Positions 21,901 to 35,086 are shown, counted from the stretch's first letter. The stretch is DNA of 64,000 nt from Cymodocea nodosa (GCA_036874045.1 JAZBRI010000008.1:7083001-7147000); one strand, 5' to 3'. Notes: generated by a model from the letters alone, not told the origin. Numbers and translations are program-made.

Positions 21901-23488
21901 AATGCTTAAACTCCACATAAAAAGATAAATATTATTGATGATGTTGTTCACCTCATAGATATTATATACTTATTATAAATTTCTAAAGTAATATCTAAAC
22001 TGCTGCTTAAGATACTATGTATTTATTGTAAAATCATAGTAGTATCTTATTGATTTTAAGTAGTTTATCAATTTTAATAGTTTTTACGATTTTAAGTGGA
22101 AGTGTAAATGAAAAACATTAAATACTTCTGACATTCTGAAATTTTGATTAAATGTTTTCTTTGAATCAAGGAAAATGCATATGATCATGCATAAATTTGA
22201 CTTAATTGATTAAACTTGTAGAATAAGTTATATGTAACTCATCTTAAACTGTTAATCAAAAGTATAAGCTTATTGAAACTGATTCATATTCTCAGTATAA
22301 TCATAGAAGTAAAAATTGTATGAGATTTGTGTTTTATTGCATTTGTATTAATGGAATACATATATACTATGCTTAAAATGAAAAGTGCTTACAAAGTAAA
22401 AATCTTTGAGAGTTTATTGATCAGTTTGATCATGAGCGTTTTGTACTTGAGCAGATAGGTATGTAAGGATTGTTGTCCTAAAAAAGGATTCTTTAAATCT
22501 GGCAACCTAAGGTCCTGATCAGATCTGGGATTGTTGACTAAAAGCTCATTACACGGGTACATTAGAAAGCTCTTGTATGATTCAAGCTTTTCAAACTAAC
22601 TTTTAAAGAAAATTATCAATATTTACTGTTTTGAAAAGAAAAAGTTGTTTCATTAATTACAGATATCTTTGAATCGCATATAGTTTATACGAATATGACT
22701 ACTGATTTATTGAATCAACATTAGTACTTTTGAAAACGTTTATTTGAGATACATTCTTTTATTCTCCTTGAATTAATCGAATTGAGGTCAAAGTTGTGTT
22801 TTGATTTATATACAGTAGGAATTGATTTTGGAAATCATTTTTGATGATGTCAGGATAATGGAAGTCTTTGAAAAGAAAATGTAAAAGTATAGTTTTACTT
22901 AACATCTATTGTCACTACAAGTATATTTTGTATTTTAATTGAATATATTTGAAGTATATTTGTAGGGGGAGCATTAACAATGTCAAAAACAGATTAATAT
23001 AATTTAAAATATAAATTTTAGTTAATCTGAATTAATGTCCTCTTAAAATCTTGATGAAATAATGTAAAAGACAAATAAACTATTTTAGATTCAAAGGACA
23101 AAATGTTCAAATAGTTTACTATGTTCTCAAGATAATGTTAAGTTTTAGCATGTGTGTTGTTTTCGGAACGTTTCAGTTGGAAGCATCCGAAAATTGTTTT
23201 AAGTGTACTAACTAGACGTTATTTTAGATAAGGTAACGTGTAAAACTGCCTCTAGACAGCGTTTTACTCGTTAGGTTAGTTAACTCAACGAGTTATACTT
23301 GAATATTTCAGGTACTTTGATTGAATAAGCTTTATTCAATATTTATTTTATTTCTAAACCCGACTTATCTTCACGTTGAGTTATACGCCTAAAAACACTA
23401 TTTAAACACTTATAACACGGGGACTTAGGTTATTTGTAAACTTTGTCAAGAAAATCTTTCCCGCTTGTTGCTGTTACAACCTATGACG
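21901..23488 (+). other. Non-coding region of B between pol and the env-position ORF
   Basis: No gene is seen. The stretch 21980-22972 is the block shared with gypsy elements A and D. The stretch 23113-23488 is shared with C and includes a GTTAGTTAACTCAACGAG palindrome near 23273. Confidence 0.75.
21980..22972 (+). repeat. Shared non-coding block (copy in copia element B)
   Basis: It aligns by eye with 11785-12806 of gypsy element A; the segment 22405-22608 is nearly continuous identity with 12262-12440. It ends in AAGTATATTTGTAGGGGGAG, which in A reads AAGTATATTTGCAGGTTGAA. Confidence 0.8.
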
Positions 23489-25759
23489 ATGATCTCTAAG
23501 TTCTACAAAGGTCGTGGCAGAGGAAAAGGCAAAAGCAGAAGAGATGCAAAAGGAATAGAAATAGAGAATGATGAAGTTCCACGTACTTGGTTCAAGAAAA
23601 TATTTCGAGTGGACAAAAGGTTGGAAGAACTTTATAGAGATTACTTCTTTTCTCAAGATATATTAGATGAAGTTAGACAAGAACTTCAACATACTGATGC
23701 AAGTATTACATACATGGGTATTTGAAGTAAATATGATAGAGAATACAAAATGAAATGTGCTGAGATTGCATTTTTGGAACAGTATGCAAAATATTTGGAA
23801 AAAGGTGTAGATTCATCAAATAGAACTCCTCAAACTCCTATAAACGGTACAAGACTACATGTATTTGACGAAGAGCATGAATCAGCTATCCCTACTCCTT
23901 TATATTCAAAACAAGTAGAATCAGATATTGCTGTAGACGAAACAAAAGTTGATAGTCTTCGAAAGGCTGTTGCAATAGAAAGTGCCTTAGAAGAATTAAA
24001 GCAGAAAACTTTTATGGAGCAATTTGAAAAGAAAACAGCAATACTTGAAAAGGAGAAACAGAAATGTTATAGAAGAAGGAAAGTCAGAAAAATTATGTCT
24101 AAGGAAACAAAATCTTTTGAAAAAGGAAAATCAGATGAAAATTTATTTCCAAAGGACAATGTATGTCTAGACATTGTACCTTATTATGCATCTGATAAAC
24201 TCATCAGTTCCGAACACACTGAAACTGATGAAGATAATGAGACTTTATTTTCCCTTGCTAGAAAACTTGAGAAGAAATCCAAGTCAAATATGCGCTCAAG
24301 TTTTTATATTAGTACAAGTCCTAATGATGCAGAAATTGACAAATCAGAGCATCGGGCACCTGACATTGAACAAGTTATTGCAGATATAATTGACAATGTT
24401 GAGGCAGTAACTAGTTCAAAGGCTGAATTGTCTGGAGTAGCAGATATTGAAAATGTTAAGACTCCAGAAGAGCTAAAAGTTAACCAGCCTTCTACGGAAT
24501 CTATAGAAGCAGAGTCTAAGAATTCACAGCATGAATCAATGAAAATATCTGTTGAACAAAATGAACAATTACAGACAGATACACCGGTTGTAGAATTTGT
24601 GGAAAAATTGTACTCTGAACATTCTATAGAGACTGAACAGATGAATGTTGAGCATATTGACAATGTTCCTAACACTGTTCAAGTTGAAGAATCAAGCATA
24701 CCTGAGTAGCTTCAAGATAATATTTTGGAAGAGGAACAACATGACATTCATTTTGAAGAAGAGGTTCCTGAAGATGAATTAAACTCTGAATCATGGCTTC
24801 AGGTATCACCTTCTTTGTGTACAATATTAAAAATTCAAGGTAATGCAATTCATTTTAGATTTGAAGAAGCATTGCAGAAATAAAATAATCTAATTACATG
24901 TCAGATTCTGCATGCTCGTCCAATAAAATTCAAAAATTTGATGGAAATAAGAGATCTGTTTGAGTTTCAAGGCCTCATTAAATTCTTGCCAGTAGGAACG
25001 AAATGGAAGCAATACACAGAGCTTATTGCAACTTTTTAAAGCAATCTGGACAAGAATGGAAATTTTTTGAAAACTCAAATAAATGAACAGGAGTTTATAT
25101 TGTCTCCTGAGTTAATTTTTGAAGTTTTAGGATTAAAGAATGAAGGTGTTGTTGTTACCAACAGATTTGACATAATAAGACAACTGGAATGGAACATTCA
25201 GTCTTTATCAAAAATTCTAGATGTATATTCTGAAATGAGATTAATTGAAAATCTGAATGCAGAGGCAATGTTTATTGCAAATATATTGCATGCAAATTTA
25301 TTTCAGAGAGTTGGACACAATATGGAAGTCAGCAGAAGTTGTTTATATGCAACTTATAACTTGCTGAATAGAATTCAAATCAATTGGTTTGATGTTTTCA
25401 CTTCTCAACTATAGCATATGAGTTCAAAGTTATTTTATGGTGATGCTGTATGTAGACTCATTGCAAGCCAATTGAATTTATCCGACTGGCCCTCTGAAAC
25501 TAAAGGCATGAGAGCATTTAGTATCAAAGATTTGCAAAAATTCCAGGCCATACATAAACCTCAACGACAACAACAACAACAACCTGATATAGACCATATA
25601 CAACAACAACAACAACAAAGTTATTCAATTCAAGCAGAACAGCAAACCCAACTACCTCTTGACTTAGATGCAGTGCTTAACGACATCAGAAATGATATTA
25701 GGCGTCTAGGAGATAAAATATGTAATGCTATAAGTGATATACTTAGGAGGGGTCAATAA
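23489..25759 (+). pseudogene. Env-position ORF of element B with plant-transposon-protein domain
   Basis: A single frame of about 757 codons has five stops (23723, 24707, 24879, 25037, 25412) and no frameshift. The N-terminus is basic (MISKFYKGRGRGKGK). A long charged region follows (EALEELKQK-like helices, KCYRRRKVRK, acidic Ser/Glu-rich stretches), then the plant-transposon-protein domain from about 24940 (LFEFQGLIKFL, SPELIFEVLGLKNEG, FQRVGHNMEVS, RIQINWFDVF, KLFYGD). A glutamine run lies at 25565-25620 and the C-terminus is amphipathic (DAVLNDIRNDIRRLGDKI). No signal peptide or membrane segment is evident, so it is env-like only by position. Its domain matches the ORF of gypsy element A. 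Function unknown. Confidence 0.82.
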
Positions 25760-26186
25760 CTGTTTTTGTTTGTTTCTAAATACAAAATGTAATGTTTGTA
25801 TTACTTGTTTGATTCATTGAACAATACATTTTTCTGTAAATGTGTTCAATTATTATTCTTGTTTACAGAAATCATTGTTGTAATTCTCTTATATACATAT
25901 ATATATTCTCTGTAATTATCTTTTTGATTAATGACAAAAAGGGGGAGAAATATTATAAAAAGATGATTATGATCTTAATTGCATATATATATTATAAAAG
26001 GAGATGCTATTTAAATGGTTATTGTAATCTAAGAGATGATAATTAGAAAACTGATACTTATATAATTATTGACATCTGAGAGTTTTAGTTCTGAGAGGTA
26101 AAATTTACATAAACAATAGAAATAAGCTTAAATCATATTTCATAATTGATTTAATATGGTTTTGTCATCATCAAAAAGGGGTAGAT
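25760..26186 (+). promoter_or_regulatory. 3' non-coding end of B with repeated polypurine tracts
   Basis: GACAAAAAGGGGGAGAAA near 25932-25949 and CATCAAAAAGGGGTAGAT at 26169-26186 are two polypurine-tract-like sites. The second abuts the 3' LTR and is the probable primer for plus-strand synthesis. Repeated tracts of this form are a Sirevirus trait. Confidence 0.8.
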
Positions 26187-27799
26187 TGTTGAGTATTTTT
26201 GTTTTGATGATGTGTGCTGAATGAAAATAATCATACTTGCTCAATTACTATTGCTTGTGAAAAGAAATTAAAATCATCAATTAATATAGAAAAAGCTTAC
26301 TAATATAAATAATTGTCTGTATTGGATCTGAAGTTAATATTTAGTCGTTTCATTGCATTAATTTCTCATTTAGCTAAACGTTAAGTTAACATGTGTTTTT
26401 ATTGAAAAGCATGATATGTTTTAATGTTATATCTTCTGTATCATGAATAGTGCACGTTTAGACAACTCGTTAAGTTAGAGTTTTGTTTGTATAGAGGTCA
26501 CGTGAGAACTCGTTAAGTTAGAGGCTTAAAGGTTAAAATAGGTCACGTGATAACTCATTAAGTTAGTGAGTAAAAGAAGAGACGAACTCGTTAAGTTAGT
26601 GTTATACATGTGGTGAAATTATAAGTTACGATTGTTGTATTGTATCACGTGAGGTGCACATGTTTAACTCGTTAAGTTAACATAACTAAACGCGTTGAGT
26701 TGCTATATTGAACACTAAGGCAACGCGTTAGGTTAGCGTTATAAACTTAAGTTGTTATTTTTGCACGTGGTAAAATTCTTATTATAAAAACATTTGTTTA
26801 TTACTGGTTCGTTGAGTTATCATAACACAACAGAGATGGTTCATTGAGTTATCATAACACAACGGAGATGGTTCGTTGAGATAGCATAACACCATAGACT
26901 TAGTTCGTTGAGTTAGCTATTGTACTTGTCACGTGAAATGGCACATGAGGAACTCGTTAAGTTAGAAACGTTAAGTTATATATATACTTGTGTTACTCAT
27001 TTAGTTAACATTAAAGTAACGACTTCTTATTACACTGATGAAAAACTTTTGGACGAGAAAGTTTATTTTGCAGGAAATTTTTCAGAGATCCAAGACTGAT
27101 GATTAAAGGAAATTCGAAATATAAACGTGGGGTAGAACGTGTGTGTTTCGATGAAGGAAAAAGAAAAGACGTGGAGAAGTGGAAAACTGGTAGTGGTTAA
27201 ACGTGAAGGATATGCATGAAATGAAGATATAGTATAAAAGGCATAGAATTCTCGTTGATCAATTTATCCTTGCACACAAAACGAAAAATCTTTTCAAGGA
27301 TCAAACCATCCCTGTACACCAAAAGAAAAATCTTTTTCAAGGATCAAAAACACCTTCTCGGGGAAAATCTCTCAAGTGGAAGAAAGTTCAGTGAAGCATA
27401 AAAAGGTAAGATTTTCGTCACTGAAGATTTGAAGTATCAGAAGAAAGTAAATTCGGTGAAGCATGAAAAGACAAGATATTCGTCACTAAAGAATTGCTTA
27501 AGAAGAAAAAGAAGAAGAAGAAAGATCTCAAACAGGGAGAAAAGTTTTAAATTCCGCAAATTAGTTTTCTCTTTTTGTAGTTATGAAATTGTTTAGATGA
27601 TACATGGTATCGAAATATAATTGCATCTACAATTTCTGAGGAGAATTGAATTGTATATTGTAATTGAAACCTTGAATAAAAATGATTTTATGAAAACAAT
27701 GTCTCGACTTGTTTTTGAGTTTTAAAGTTTCAATTATATTTCAGAAAATATTAAAAATACACAATTCACCCCCCTCTTGTGTAGCCATACGATCCTACA
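26187..27799 (+). repeat. 3' LTR of element B
   Basis: It begins TGTTGAGTATTTTTG and ends CGATCCTACA, with a TATA box TATAAAAG at 27233-27240. Compared with the 5' LTR it has extra GTTCGTTGAGTTATC-type units near 26833-26905 and an extra segment at about 27405-27575 (AGAAGAAGAAG-rich), but lacks the 72-bp duplication. Confidence 0.93.
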
Positions 27800-27804
27800 G
27801 TATT
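27800..27804. repeat. Target site duplication of element B, right copy (GTATT)
   Basis: It matches 14845-14849. Coding sequence of element C resumes here in frame with the part left of B. Confidence 0.92.
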
Positions 27805-29839
27805 CGAAGTAAATATGATAGAGAATACAGAATGAAATGTGCTGAGATTGCATTTCTCGAACAGTATGCAAAATATATGGAAAAAGGTGTAGGTTCATCA
27901 AATAGAATTCCTCAAACTCCTCTAAGTGGTACATGACTACATGCATTTGAGGAAGAACATGAATCTGCTATACCCACTCCCTTGTACTCAAAAGAAGTAG
28001 AATCAAATATTGTTGTAGATAAAAGAAAAGTTGAAGAACTTCGAAATGCCATAGCAATAGAAAGTGCTTTCGAAGAATTAAAGTAGAAAACTTTTATAGA
28101 GCAATTTGAAAAGAAAACAGCAATACTTGAAGAGGAGAAACAAAAGTGCTATAGAAGAAGAAAAATCAAAAAAATTATGTCTAAGGAAACAAAGTCTACT
28201 GGAAAAGGAAAATCGGATGAGCATTTACTTCCAAAGGACAATGTATGTCTAGACATTGTACCTTATAGTGCATCTGATAAAATCATGAGTTTCGAGCATA
28301 CTTAAACTAATGAAGATAATGAGACTTTATTTTCTCTAGCTAGAAAACTTGAGAAGAAATCCAAGTCAAATATGAGCTCAAGTTTTTCTATTAGTACAAG
28401 TCCTGATGATGTAGAAATTGAAAAATCAAAGCATCAGGCAACTGACATTGAACAAGTTATTGCAAATATAATTAACAACGTTGAGGCAGTAACTAGTTCA
28501 TAGGCTGAATTGTCTGGAGTAGTGGATATTGAAAAAGTTAAGACTCTAGAAGAGCTAAATGTCAACCAACCTTCTTCAGAATCTATAGAAGTAGAGTCTG
28601 AGAATTCACAATATGTATCAATGGAAATATCTGTTGAACAAAATGAACAATTACAGACAGATACACCAGCTGTAGAATTTGTGGAAAAATTGAACTCTAA
28701 TCATTCTATAGAGACTGAACAAATGAATGTTGAGCATAATGAAGATGTTCCTTATACTGTTGAAGCTGAAGAATCAAGCTTACCTAAGCAACTTCAAGAA
28801 AATATTTTCTTAGAGGAACAACATGACATTCATTTTGAAGAAGTGGTTCCTGAAGATGAATTAAACTCTGAATCAAGGCTTCAGGTATCACCTTCTTTGT
28901 GTACAGTATTACAATTCAAGGTAATTCAATTCATTTTAGATCTAAGGAAGCATTGTAGAAATACAATAATTTGATTACATGTTAGATTCTACATGCTCGA
29001 CCAATAAAATTCAGAAATTTGATTGATATGAGAGATCTATTTGAGTATCAAGGCCTCATTCAATTCTTGCTAGTTGGAACAAAATGGAAGCAATACAAAG
29101 AGCTTATTGCAGCTTTTTATAGCAATCTGGTCAAGAATGAAAATATACTGAAAACTCAAATAAATAAACAAGAGTTAATATTGTCTCCTGAATTAATTTT
29201 TGAAGTTCTGGGATTAAAGAATGAAGGTGTTGTTGTTACAAACAGATTTGACATGATTAGACAATTGGAATGGAACATTCAGTCCTTATCAAAAATTCCA
29301 AATGTATATACTGAAATGAGATTAATGGAAAATCTGAATGCAGAGGCAAGGTTTATTGCAAATATATTGCATGCCAATTTATTTCAGAGAGTCGGACACA
29401 CTATGGAAGTCAGTAGAAGCTGTTTATATGTAACTTATGGTCTGCTGAATAGAATTCAAATCAATTGGTTTGATGTTTTTACTTTTCAACTATAGCATAT
29501 GAGTTCAAAGTTATTTTTTGGTGATGTTGTATGTAGACTCCTTGCAAGCCAATTGAATTTATCTGACTGGCCCTCTGAAACTAAAGGCACGAGAGCTTTT
29601 AGTATAAAAGATTTGCAATGATTCTAGGCCATGCATCAACCTCGACAACAACAACAACAACCAACAGATTATACAAAACAGATTTGACCACAATAGCCAA
29701 GTTATTCAGTTCAAGCAGAACAGCAGCCCCAACTACCTCCCAACCTAGATGATGTGCTTAACGACATCAGAAATGATATTAGGCATCTAGGAGATAAAAT
29801 CTGTAATGCTATAAGTGATATACTTAGGAGGAATAGATA
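27800..29839 (+). pseudogene. Remainder of env-position ORF in element C
   Basis: It continues RSKYDREYRMKCAEIA and runs parallel to B, but with more stops (for example 27934, 28084, 28303, 28501) and a shift near 28915-28960. The plant-transposon-protein domain is clear at 29019-29495 (LFEYQGLIQFL, FYSNL, VLGLKNEG, FQRVGHTMEVS, RIQINWFDVF). Codon comparison with B shows CAG in B against TAG in C at 24001/28084. The Gln-rich segment at 29650-29740 is more degraded than in B. Confidence 0.8.
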
Positions 29840-30386
29840 ACTGTCTGTTTGCTTGTATCTGAATACAAAATGTAATGTTTGTATTCATTGTTTGATTAAT
29901 TGAACAATACATTTTTCTGTAAATGTTTACAATTCTTATTATTGTTTATAGAAAGCGTTGTTGTAAATATGTCTCTTGCTATATATATATATTTTGTGTA
30001 ATCATCTTTTTGATTAATGAAAAAAAGGGGGAGAAATTTTATAAAAGAAGATGATTATGATTTTAATTGCATATATTATAAAGGGAGATGATATTTATAT
30101 GGTTATTGTAATCTAACAGATGATAATGTAATCTGAAAGAAAATTATATGGTTATTAAATTATATAATGAAAGGGGGAGAAATGATACTTATGTAATTAT
30201 TGAAATCTGAAAGTTTTATTTCTAAAAGGTGAAATTTTACACAAACAATAGAAATAAGCTTAAGTGAACTTAAGTCAACAAACTTGTTTGTTGAATTAAA
30301 AGTTAACCCAACGAAGGTGCTTTGTTGAGTTAAATATATTTCATAATTGATTTAATATGATTTTGTCATCATCAAAAGGGGGAGAT
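29840..30386 (+). promoter_or_regulatory. 3' non-coding end of C with three polypurine tracts
   Basis: AAAAAAAGGGGGAGAAAT (about 30019), GAAAGGGGGAGAAATG (about 30168) and ATCAAAAGGGGGAGAT (30371-30386) form a series like that of B. The last abuts the LTR. A GTTAACCCAACGAAG palindromic motif lies near 30303. Confidence 0.75.
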
Positions 30387-32020
30387 TATTGAGTATTTTC
30401 TTTTGATGATGTGTGTTGAATGAAAATAATCATATTTGCTCAATTACTATTGCTTGTGAAAGGAAATTAAGTACATCAATTAATACAGAAAAAGTTTACT
30501 GATATAAATACTTATCTGTATTGGATATGAAATTATACTAAGTTAATAACTAGTCATTTCGTTGCATTAATTTCTCATTTAACTAAACATTAAGTTAACG
30601 TGTGTTTTTATTGAAAAGCATGATATGTTTTAAAGCTATATCTTCTGTATCATGAACAATGCACGTTTAGACAACTCGTTAAGTTAGAGTGTTATTTGTA
30701 TAGAGATCACGTGAGAACTCGTTGAGTTAGAGGCTTAAAGGTTAAAATAGGTCACATGAGAACTCGTTAAGTTAGTAAGTAAAAGAAGAGACGAACTCGT
30801 TAAGTTAGTGTTGTACACGTGGTGAAATTATAAGTTACGAATGTTATATTGTATCACGTGAGGTGCACATGTTTAACTCGTTAAGTTAACATAACTAAAC
30901 GTGTTGAGTTGCTATATTGAACACCAAGGCAACATGTTAGGTTAGCATTATAAACTTAAGTTATTATTTTTGCACGTGGTAAAATTCTTATTATAAAAAC
31001 ATTTATTTATTACTAGTTTGTTGAGTTATCTGTAACACAACGGAGATGGTTCGTTGAGTTATCGTAACACCATGAAGATGGTTTGTTGAGTTAGCGTAAT
31101 ACCATAGACTTAGTTCGTTGAGTTAACTACAGTACTTGTCATGTGAGTTGGCACATGAGGAATTCGTTAAGTTAAAAACGTTAAGTTACATATCTACTTG
31201 TTTAGTTAACATGAAAGTAACGACTTCTTATTACACTTGATGAAAGATTTTGGACGAGAAAGTTTATTTTGTAGGAAATTTTTCAGAGATCCAGGATTGA
31301 TTATTAAAGAAAATTCGAAATGTAAATGTGGATCAGAACGTGTGTATTTCGATGAAGGAAAAAGAAAAGACGTGAAGAAGTGGAAGACCGATAGTGATTA
31401 AACGTGGAGGATATGTATGAAATGAAGATATAGTATAAAAGGCATAGAATTCTCGTTGATCAATTATCCCTGCACACCAAATGAAAAATCTTTTCAGGGA
31501 TCAAAAACACCTCTTCGGGGAAAAGCTCTCAGGTGGAAGAAAATTCAGTGAAGTAGAAAAAGGTAAGATATATGTCACTGAAGATTTGAAGTATCAGATG
31601 GAAGAAAATTCAGTGAAGCATAAAAGGTCAGATTTATGTCACTAAAGATTTAAAGTATGAGAAGAAAGTAAATTCAGTGAAGCAGAGAAAGAATAGATAT
31701 TCGTTACTTAAGAATTGTTGAAGAAGAAAGAGAAGAAGAAGAAGAAAGATCTCAAATAGGGAGAAATGTTTTAAATTTCGTAAATTAGTTTTCTCTATTT
31801 GTAGTTATGAAATTGTATAGATGAAACATGGTATCGATATATAATTGCATCTACAATTTCTATGGAGAATTGAATTGTATATTGTAATTGAAACCTTGAA
31901 TAAAAATGATTTTATGAAAATAGTGTCTCGACTTGTTTTTGAGTTTTAAAGTTTTAATTATAAGCGAAAATGTTGAAAAACATAATTCACCCCCCTCTTG
32001 TGTAACCATACGATCCTACA
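30387..32020 (+). repeat. 3' LTR of element C
   Basis: It begins TATTGAGTATTTTC (B has TGTTGAGT), carries CTCGTTAAGTTA repeats with CACGTG, a TATA box at 31434-31441 and the end CGATCCTACA. It includes the segment with GTGAAG repeats around 31555-31690 that the B 3' LTR has and the B 5' LTR lacks. The 5 bp after it are CTTTT; the 5' partner is lost. Confidence 0.9.
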
Positions 32021-32033
32021 CTTTTAATTTCAA

Positions 32034-32620
32034 ATGTGGAGGAGATAGATATATAGATCACTCTAGAGCTCCTTCACAATATATTTGAATTAAAGAATGA
32101 AGGACTTGAAATTTTGGAAGAAACAACTGCTATAGAATGGACAGAATAAGAAATAAAGTAGTGCATAGCTAGTGATCCTCATGTGCTATTACTTAATAGA
32201 TTGAAGTACTTAAACGTAAAGACACACATGGTGGTGACTATACTAGTGAAAACTGTTTATCAAAGAGAAGACCATGATGTTGAGCTAAGCCAATTTGTTA
32301 AGTGGGCCATGTATGTAGTTGTGAAGAAAATTCAAGTAAATTGGTGTAAGGTATTTATCTCCAAGCTCAAAGCAGTAAAGAAAAAATTATTTTATAGAGA
32401 TATGATTCGACTATTGATGGTGGAAGGGATAGACTTCACAAAATAGTCACCAAAAAGGATGAGATCTAGAACCATTTCAGTGAAGAAGTATAGAAATTAT
32501 ATTGCTGCTAACACTGCTAATATAGTTGGACCTTCTAGAGAAACTATAGGAGCTTTAGAATGTATAAATCAATTAGAAAAGTACTAGAAGGAAATAGAAG
32601 ATTTAAAAATAAGAGAGTAA
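32034..32620 (+). pseudogene. Plant-transposon-protein domain fragment (element H)
   Basis: It is in frame with the A homologue (SNVEEIDI, ITLELLHNIFELKNEG, LLLNRLKYLN, HDVELSQFVKWA, IQVNWCKVFISKLKAVKKKLFY) and ends in a short helix. It has stops at 32057, 32147, 32159, 32444 and 32585; four of them fall where A or D has CAG, CAA or TGG. Only the C-terminal part of the ORF is present. Confidence 0.78.
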
Positions 32621-33043
32621 TTTTTGTATAGAGATTTGTAATTGATGTCATTACAAATTTGTAATTAAAACAATATATATATATATATGAATGTTTGACA
32701 ATCAATACGATGTTGAACCTTTATTGTGAATGACTGAATTAATTCAAAGTTGTATTGAAATCCTGAATATATATGTATATATATTTGTTTGAAATATTAC
32801 AATAATGTTCAAAAAAAAAAAATTATGATTATAAATGATATGATTAAATGCCAAGTGATTTGAAAGAAAAACATATAAAGGCATTTACATGTTGAAAAGG
32901 AAATTTTGTTTTTTGCATAACAATAAATAGGTTGTGAATTGAATATACACACACATATGATTGAAATTAATTGAGTTGATTAAGTAAAACATTTAAGTAC
33001 TGAATTCATTGCAGGCATGTTGTATTTAATTATTATGATATTG
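32621..33043. other. AT-rich non-coding spacer of fragment H
   Basis: It resembles 7530-7900 of A. It contains a short TA run near 32671-32686, an A-run near 32812 and a CA-rich stretch near 32947. No gene is seen. Confidence 0.5.
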
Positions 33044-34699
33044 TGTTAGGAAAGGTTTAGACTTAAGAAGGGGGTGAATTAAGTATACTATCGATTTCTT
33101 ACTATTTTTGGTCCCTTTCTAAATCTAGTAAATGTAGAAATTAAATAGAGATTAAATCACATAGACAATTTATAATGGTTTCCCTAAACCAAGGTATGTC
33201 CACTCCTTAAGTCTCTACATAAGAATTCACTATCCTCAAGAGCTTTTAGTTCACTCAAAACCCGATGTACTACAGCTTGAAGCAAAATTAACTTGACAAG
33301 GCACCAATCCTTCATCAAGTTCTCCCTTTAACTATACGAACCTTTGTATAGTTACCATGCTAACTATATACATCCTTGTATAGTTATTTGCACAAGTTTA
33401 TGGACTCTCATAAAGTTTCACAAAACTCTTCTAAAAGAACACCTTTCAGAGTTTCCTTCACAACACCCCTTGTGGATAGGTTCTCTTTTTCAATTTATGA
33501 TATAATGCAAAGAGGAATTAATCATGAAAGCATAAACATAATAAAATCTTTCCACTTATAGATATGACAACACTTAAATAGTCAGGTAATAGCTTTGTTA
33601 TTGTGGAGTTCTTTCTAATGACTTTCAACTCTCATTCTCCAAGTATCTTCAAGTCTTTTAAGAGTTTTTCTCTCTAGAGTTACTACCAAAAGGGAACTCA
33701 CTCCTAACTTCAATTTTACTCAATTTATATTCCTTGAGAAAATCTAATTGATTACACACGATCCTGCATACACGTTCTTTTTCTTTTAGATTTCTTGCAA
33801 CTGCTTACTACATGATCGTAGAGAAATAATTGATTTGTGGTGTTAATGAAACTCAATGGACTTACTCTATGGACTTATTGTAACTTAATGAATTTATCTC
33901 GTGGACTTAATTGTAACTTAACAGACCTACTTCATGGACTTAACTATAACTCAATGAACTTACTTCATGGACTCAACAGACTTACTTCGTTGAGTTAAGC
34001 TTTACTTAACGGACTCGTTTAGTTTAAGACTTTTTCAAACCACGATCTTTAATCTTGACTTTGTCAAATCGATCTCTGATTGCCATTTGTAAATATTTGA
34101 CTAAGTCTTTAGAAATATGGTAGAACGTGTGTGAGTATGTGTGTGCCATGTGTCATCTGCAAAATAAATAATCTTGCAACAAACTTTAATTAAATACAAA
34201 ATATAACAATTAAAAAAAATTCATCAAAGTGCTAACATTACAACCCTTCATAAAATTATGCCCATAACTTTATGAATCCCTTAAGAGAAAACTTTACGGA
34301 GGTCCGTCAAGCTATTCTTATAACTTTACAAATTCTATATGTCATAAGTTTACGAAGATCCATAACGATAAACTCATAACTATACAAGCTTAAGATTTAT
34401 AACTTATATATATATAAATGTAATTTCATAACTTTACGAACATCTATAAATTTATCCTTTTAACTTTATGAGTCTCCATAAAATTATATACTTAAATTCT
34501 AGAGTTTTAAACTAGTGTTATGAATTAGATAAATTTATGATTGTACATAAAGTTAACTATATAACTTTTACAACAATCCGTAAACTTATGGACTTGATAC
34601 TATTCTGAAGTTCATCATTTTATATGATTTAAGTAAAAAAACATTTTGTCACTCATCAAAATATAAACATATTAATGGATAAGAACATTATCCCTAACA
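33044..34699 (-). repeat. 3' LTR of element I (minus strand)
   Basis: On the minus strand it starts TGTTAGGGATAATG and ends CCTAACA, 1656 bp. It contains arrays of ACTCAATGGACTTAC-type motifs (33845-34015) and of ATAACTTTACGAA / TCCGTAAA palindromes (34240-34600). The polypurine tract is at 34700-34720. Confidence 0.82.
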
Positions 34700-35086
34700 A
34701 TCTCCCCTTTTTTGATGATGACAAAACTTTTTCAAATAATTCAATAATAATTTAACATTTCATAACAGTCATTTAGCACACTCATTTTTCTTCCTTAAAT
34801 AAAATTCAAAGCATTCATTCAATCACATATATTTGAAAAATATAATATTTTCTCCCTCTTTTTGTCATTTCAAAAAGAAAATCAATACAAAAATTTTGAG
34901 TACATAGAGAAGATTTTTTGTTTGTTTACAATTTTTCTTTTAATTGTTCTATATTTACCTACATTTTTGCCATAGATTCTTGCATTTGTTCTAGCTTGGC
35001 AAGTAGTAGAAGGTCTGTGGAAGGTTGGGCTTCAGAAGATGAAGGTTGTATCTATGTGTTTGTTGGACCTTCTAAAGTAGAATCTA
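34700..35086 (-). other. 3' non-coding part of element I
   Basis: On the minus strand it holds an additional polypurine-like GACAAAAAGAGGGAGAAA (about 34850-34868) and the LTR-adjacent tract at 34700-34720. A short Ser-rich plus-strand frame here looks incidental. Confidence 0.55.

Larger units (their letters stand above)
14850..27799 (+). mobile_element. Element B: complete Sirevirus-like Ty1/copia retrotransposon
   Basis: It has both LTRs, an initiator-Met primer site, gag, pol in copia order (protease, integrase, RT, RNase H), a long ORF in the env-like position and repeated AAAAAGGGGGAGA polypurine tracts, features I associate with Sireviruses. It is inserted in a relative (C) and flanked by GTATT. 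In the first about 205 aligned bases the two LTRs differ at 11 positions by my count, ten of them transitions, so it is not very recent. Gag-pol has several frameshifts and stops. Confidence 0.93.
27800..32020 (+). mobile_element. Element C, right part: ORF remainder and 3' LTR
   Basis: It continues from 14849: the rest of the env-position ORF, polypurine tracts and a 3' LTR of 1634 bp. It is the same family as B throughout but more decayed. Its 5' LTR, gag and most of pol are missing. Confidence 0.88.
32021..33043 (+). mobile_element. Element H: fragment of an A-type gypsy element
   Basis: The coding part (32034-32620) and the following AT-rich spacer match 6950-7900 of element A. It starts abruptly at the end of the C LTR and ends at the I LTR, so it looks like target DNA for both insertions. 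Confidence 0.75.

Noticed and set aside
24304..24675. Open minus-strand frame of 123 codons
   Set aside because: It is the antisense of the acidic Ser/Glu-rich part of the B ORF; its Cys/Ser-rich composition is a shadow effect.
23489..25759. True envelope protein in the env-like position of B
   Set aside because: No signal peptide, membrane span or fusion-like region is visible, and the recognisable part is a plant-transposon-protein domain.
33376..33561. Short plus-strand frame at 33376
   Set aside because: It is inside the minus-strand LTR of element I with no recognisable domain.
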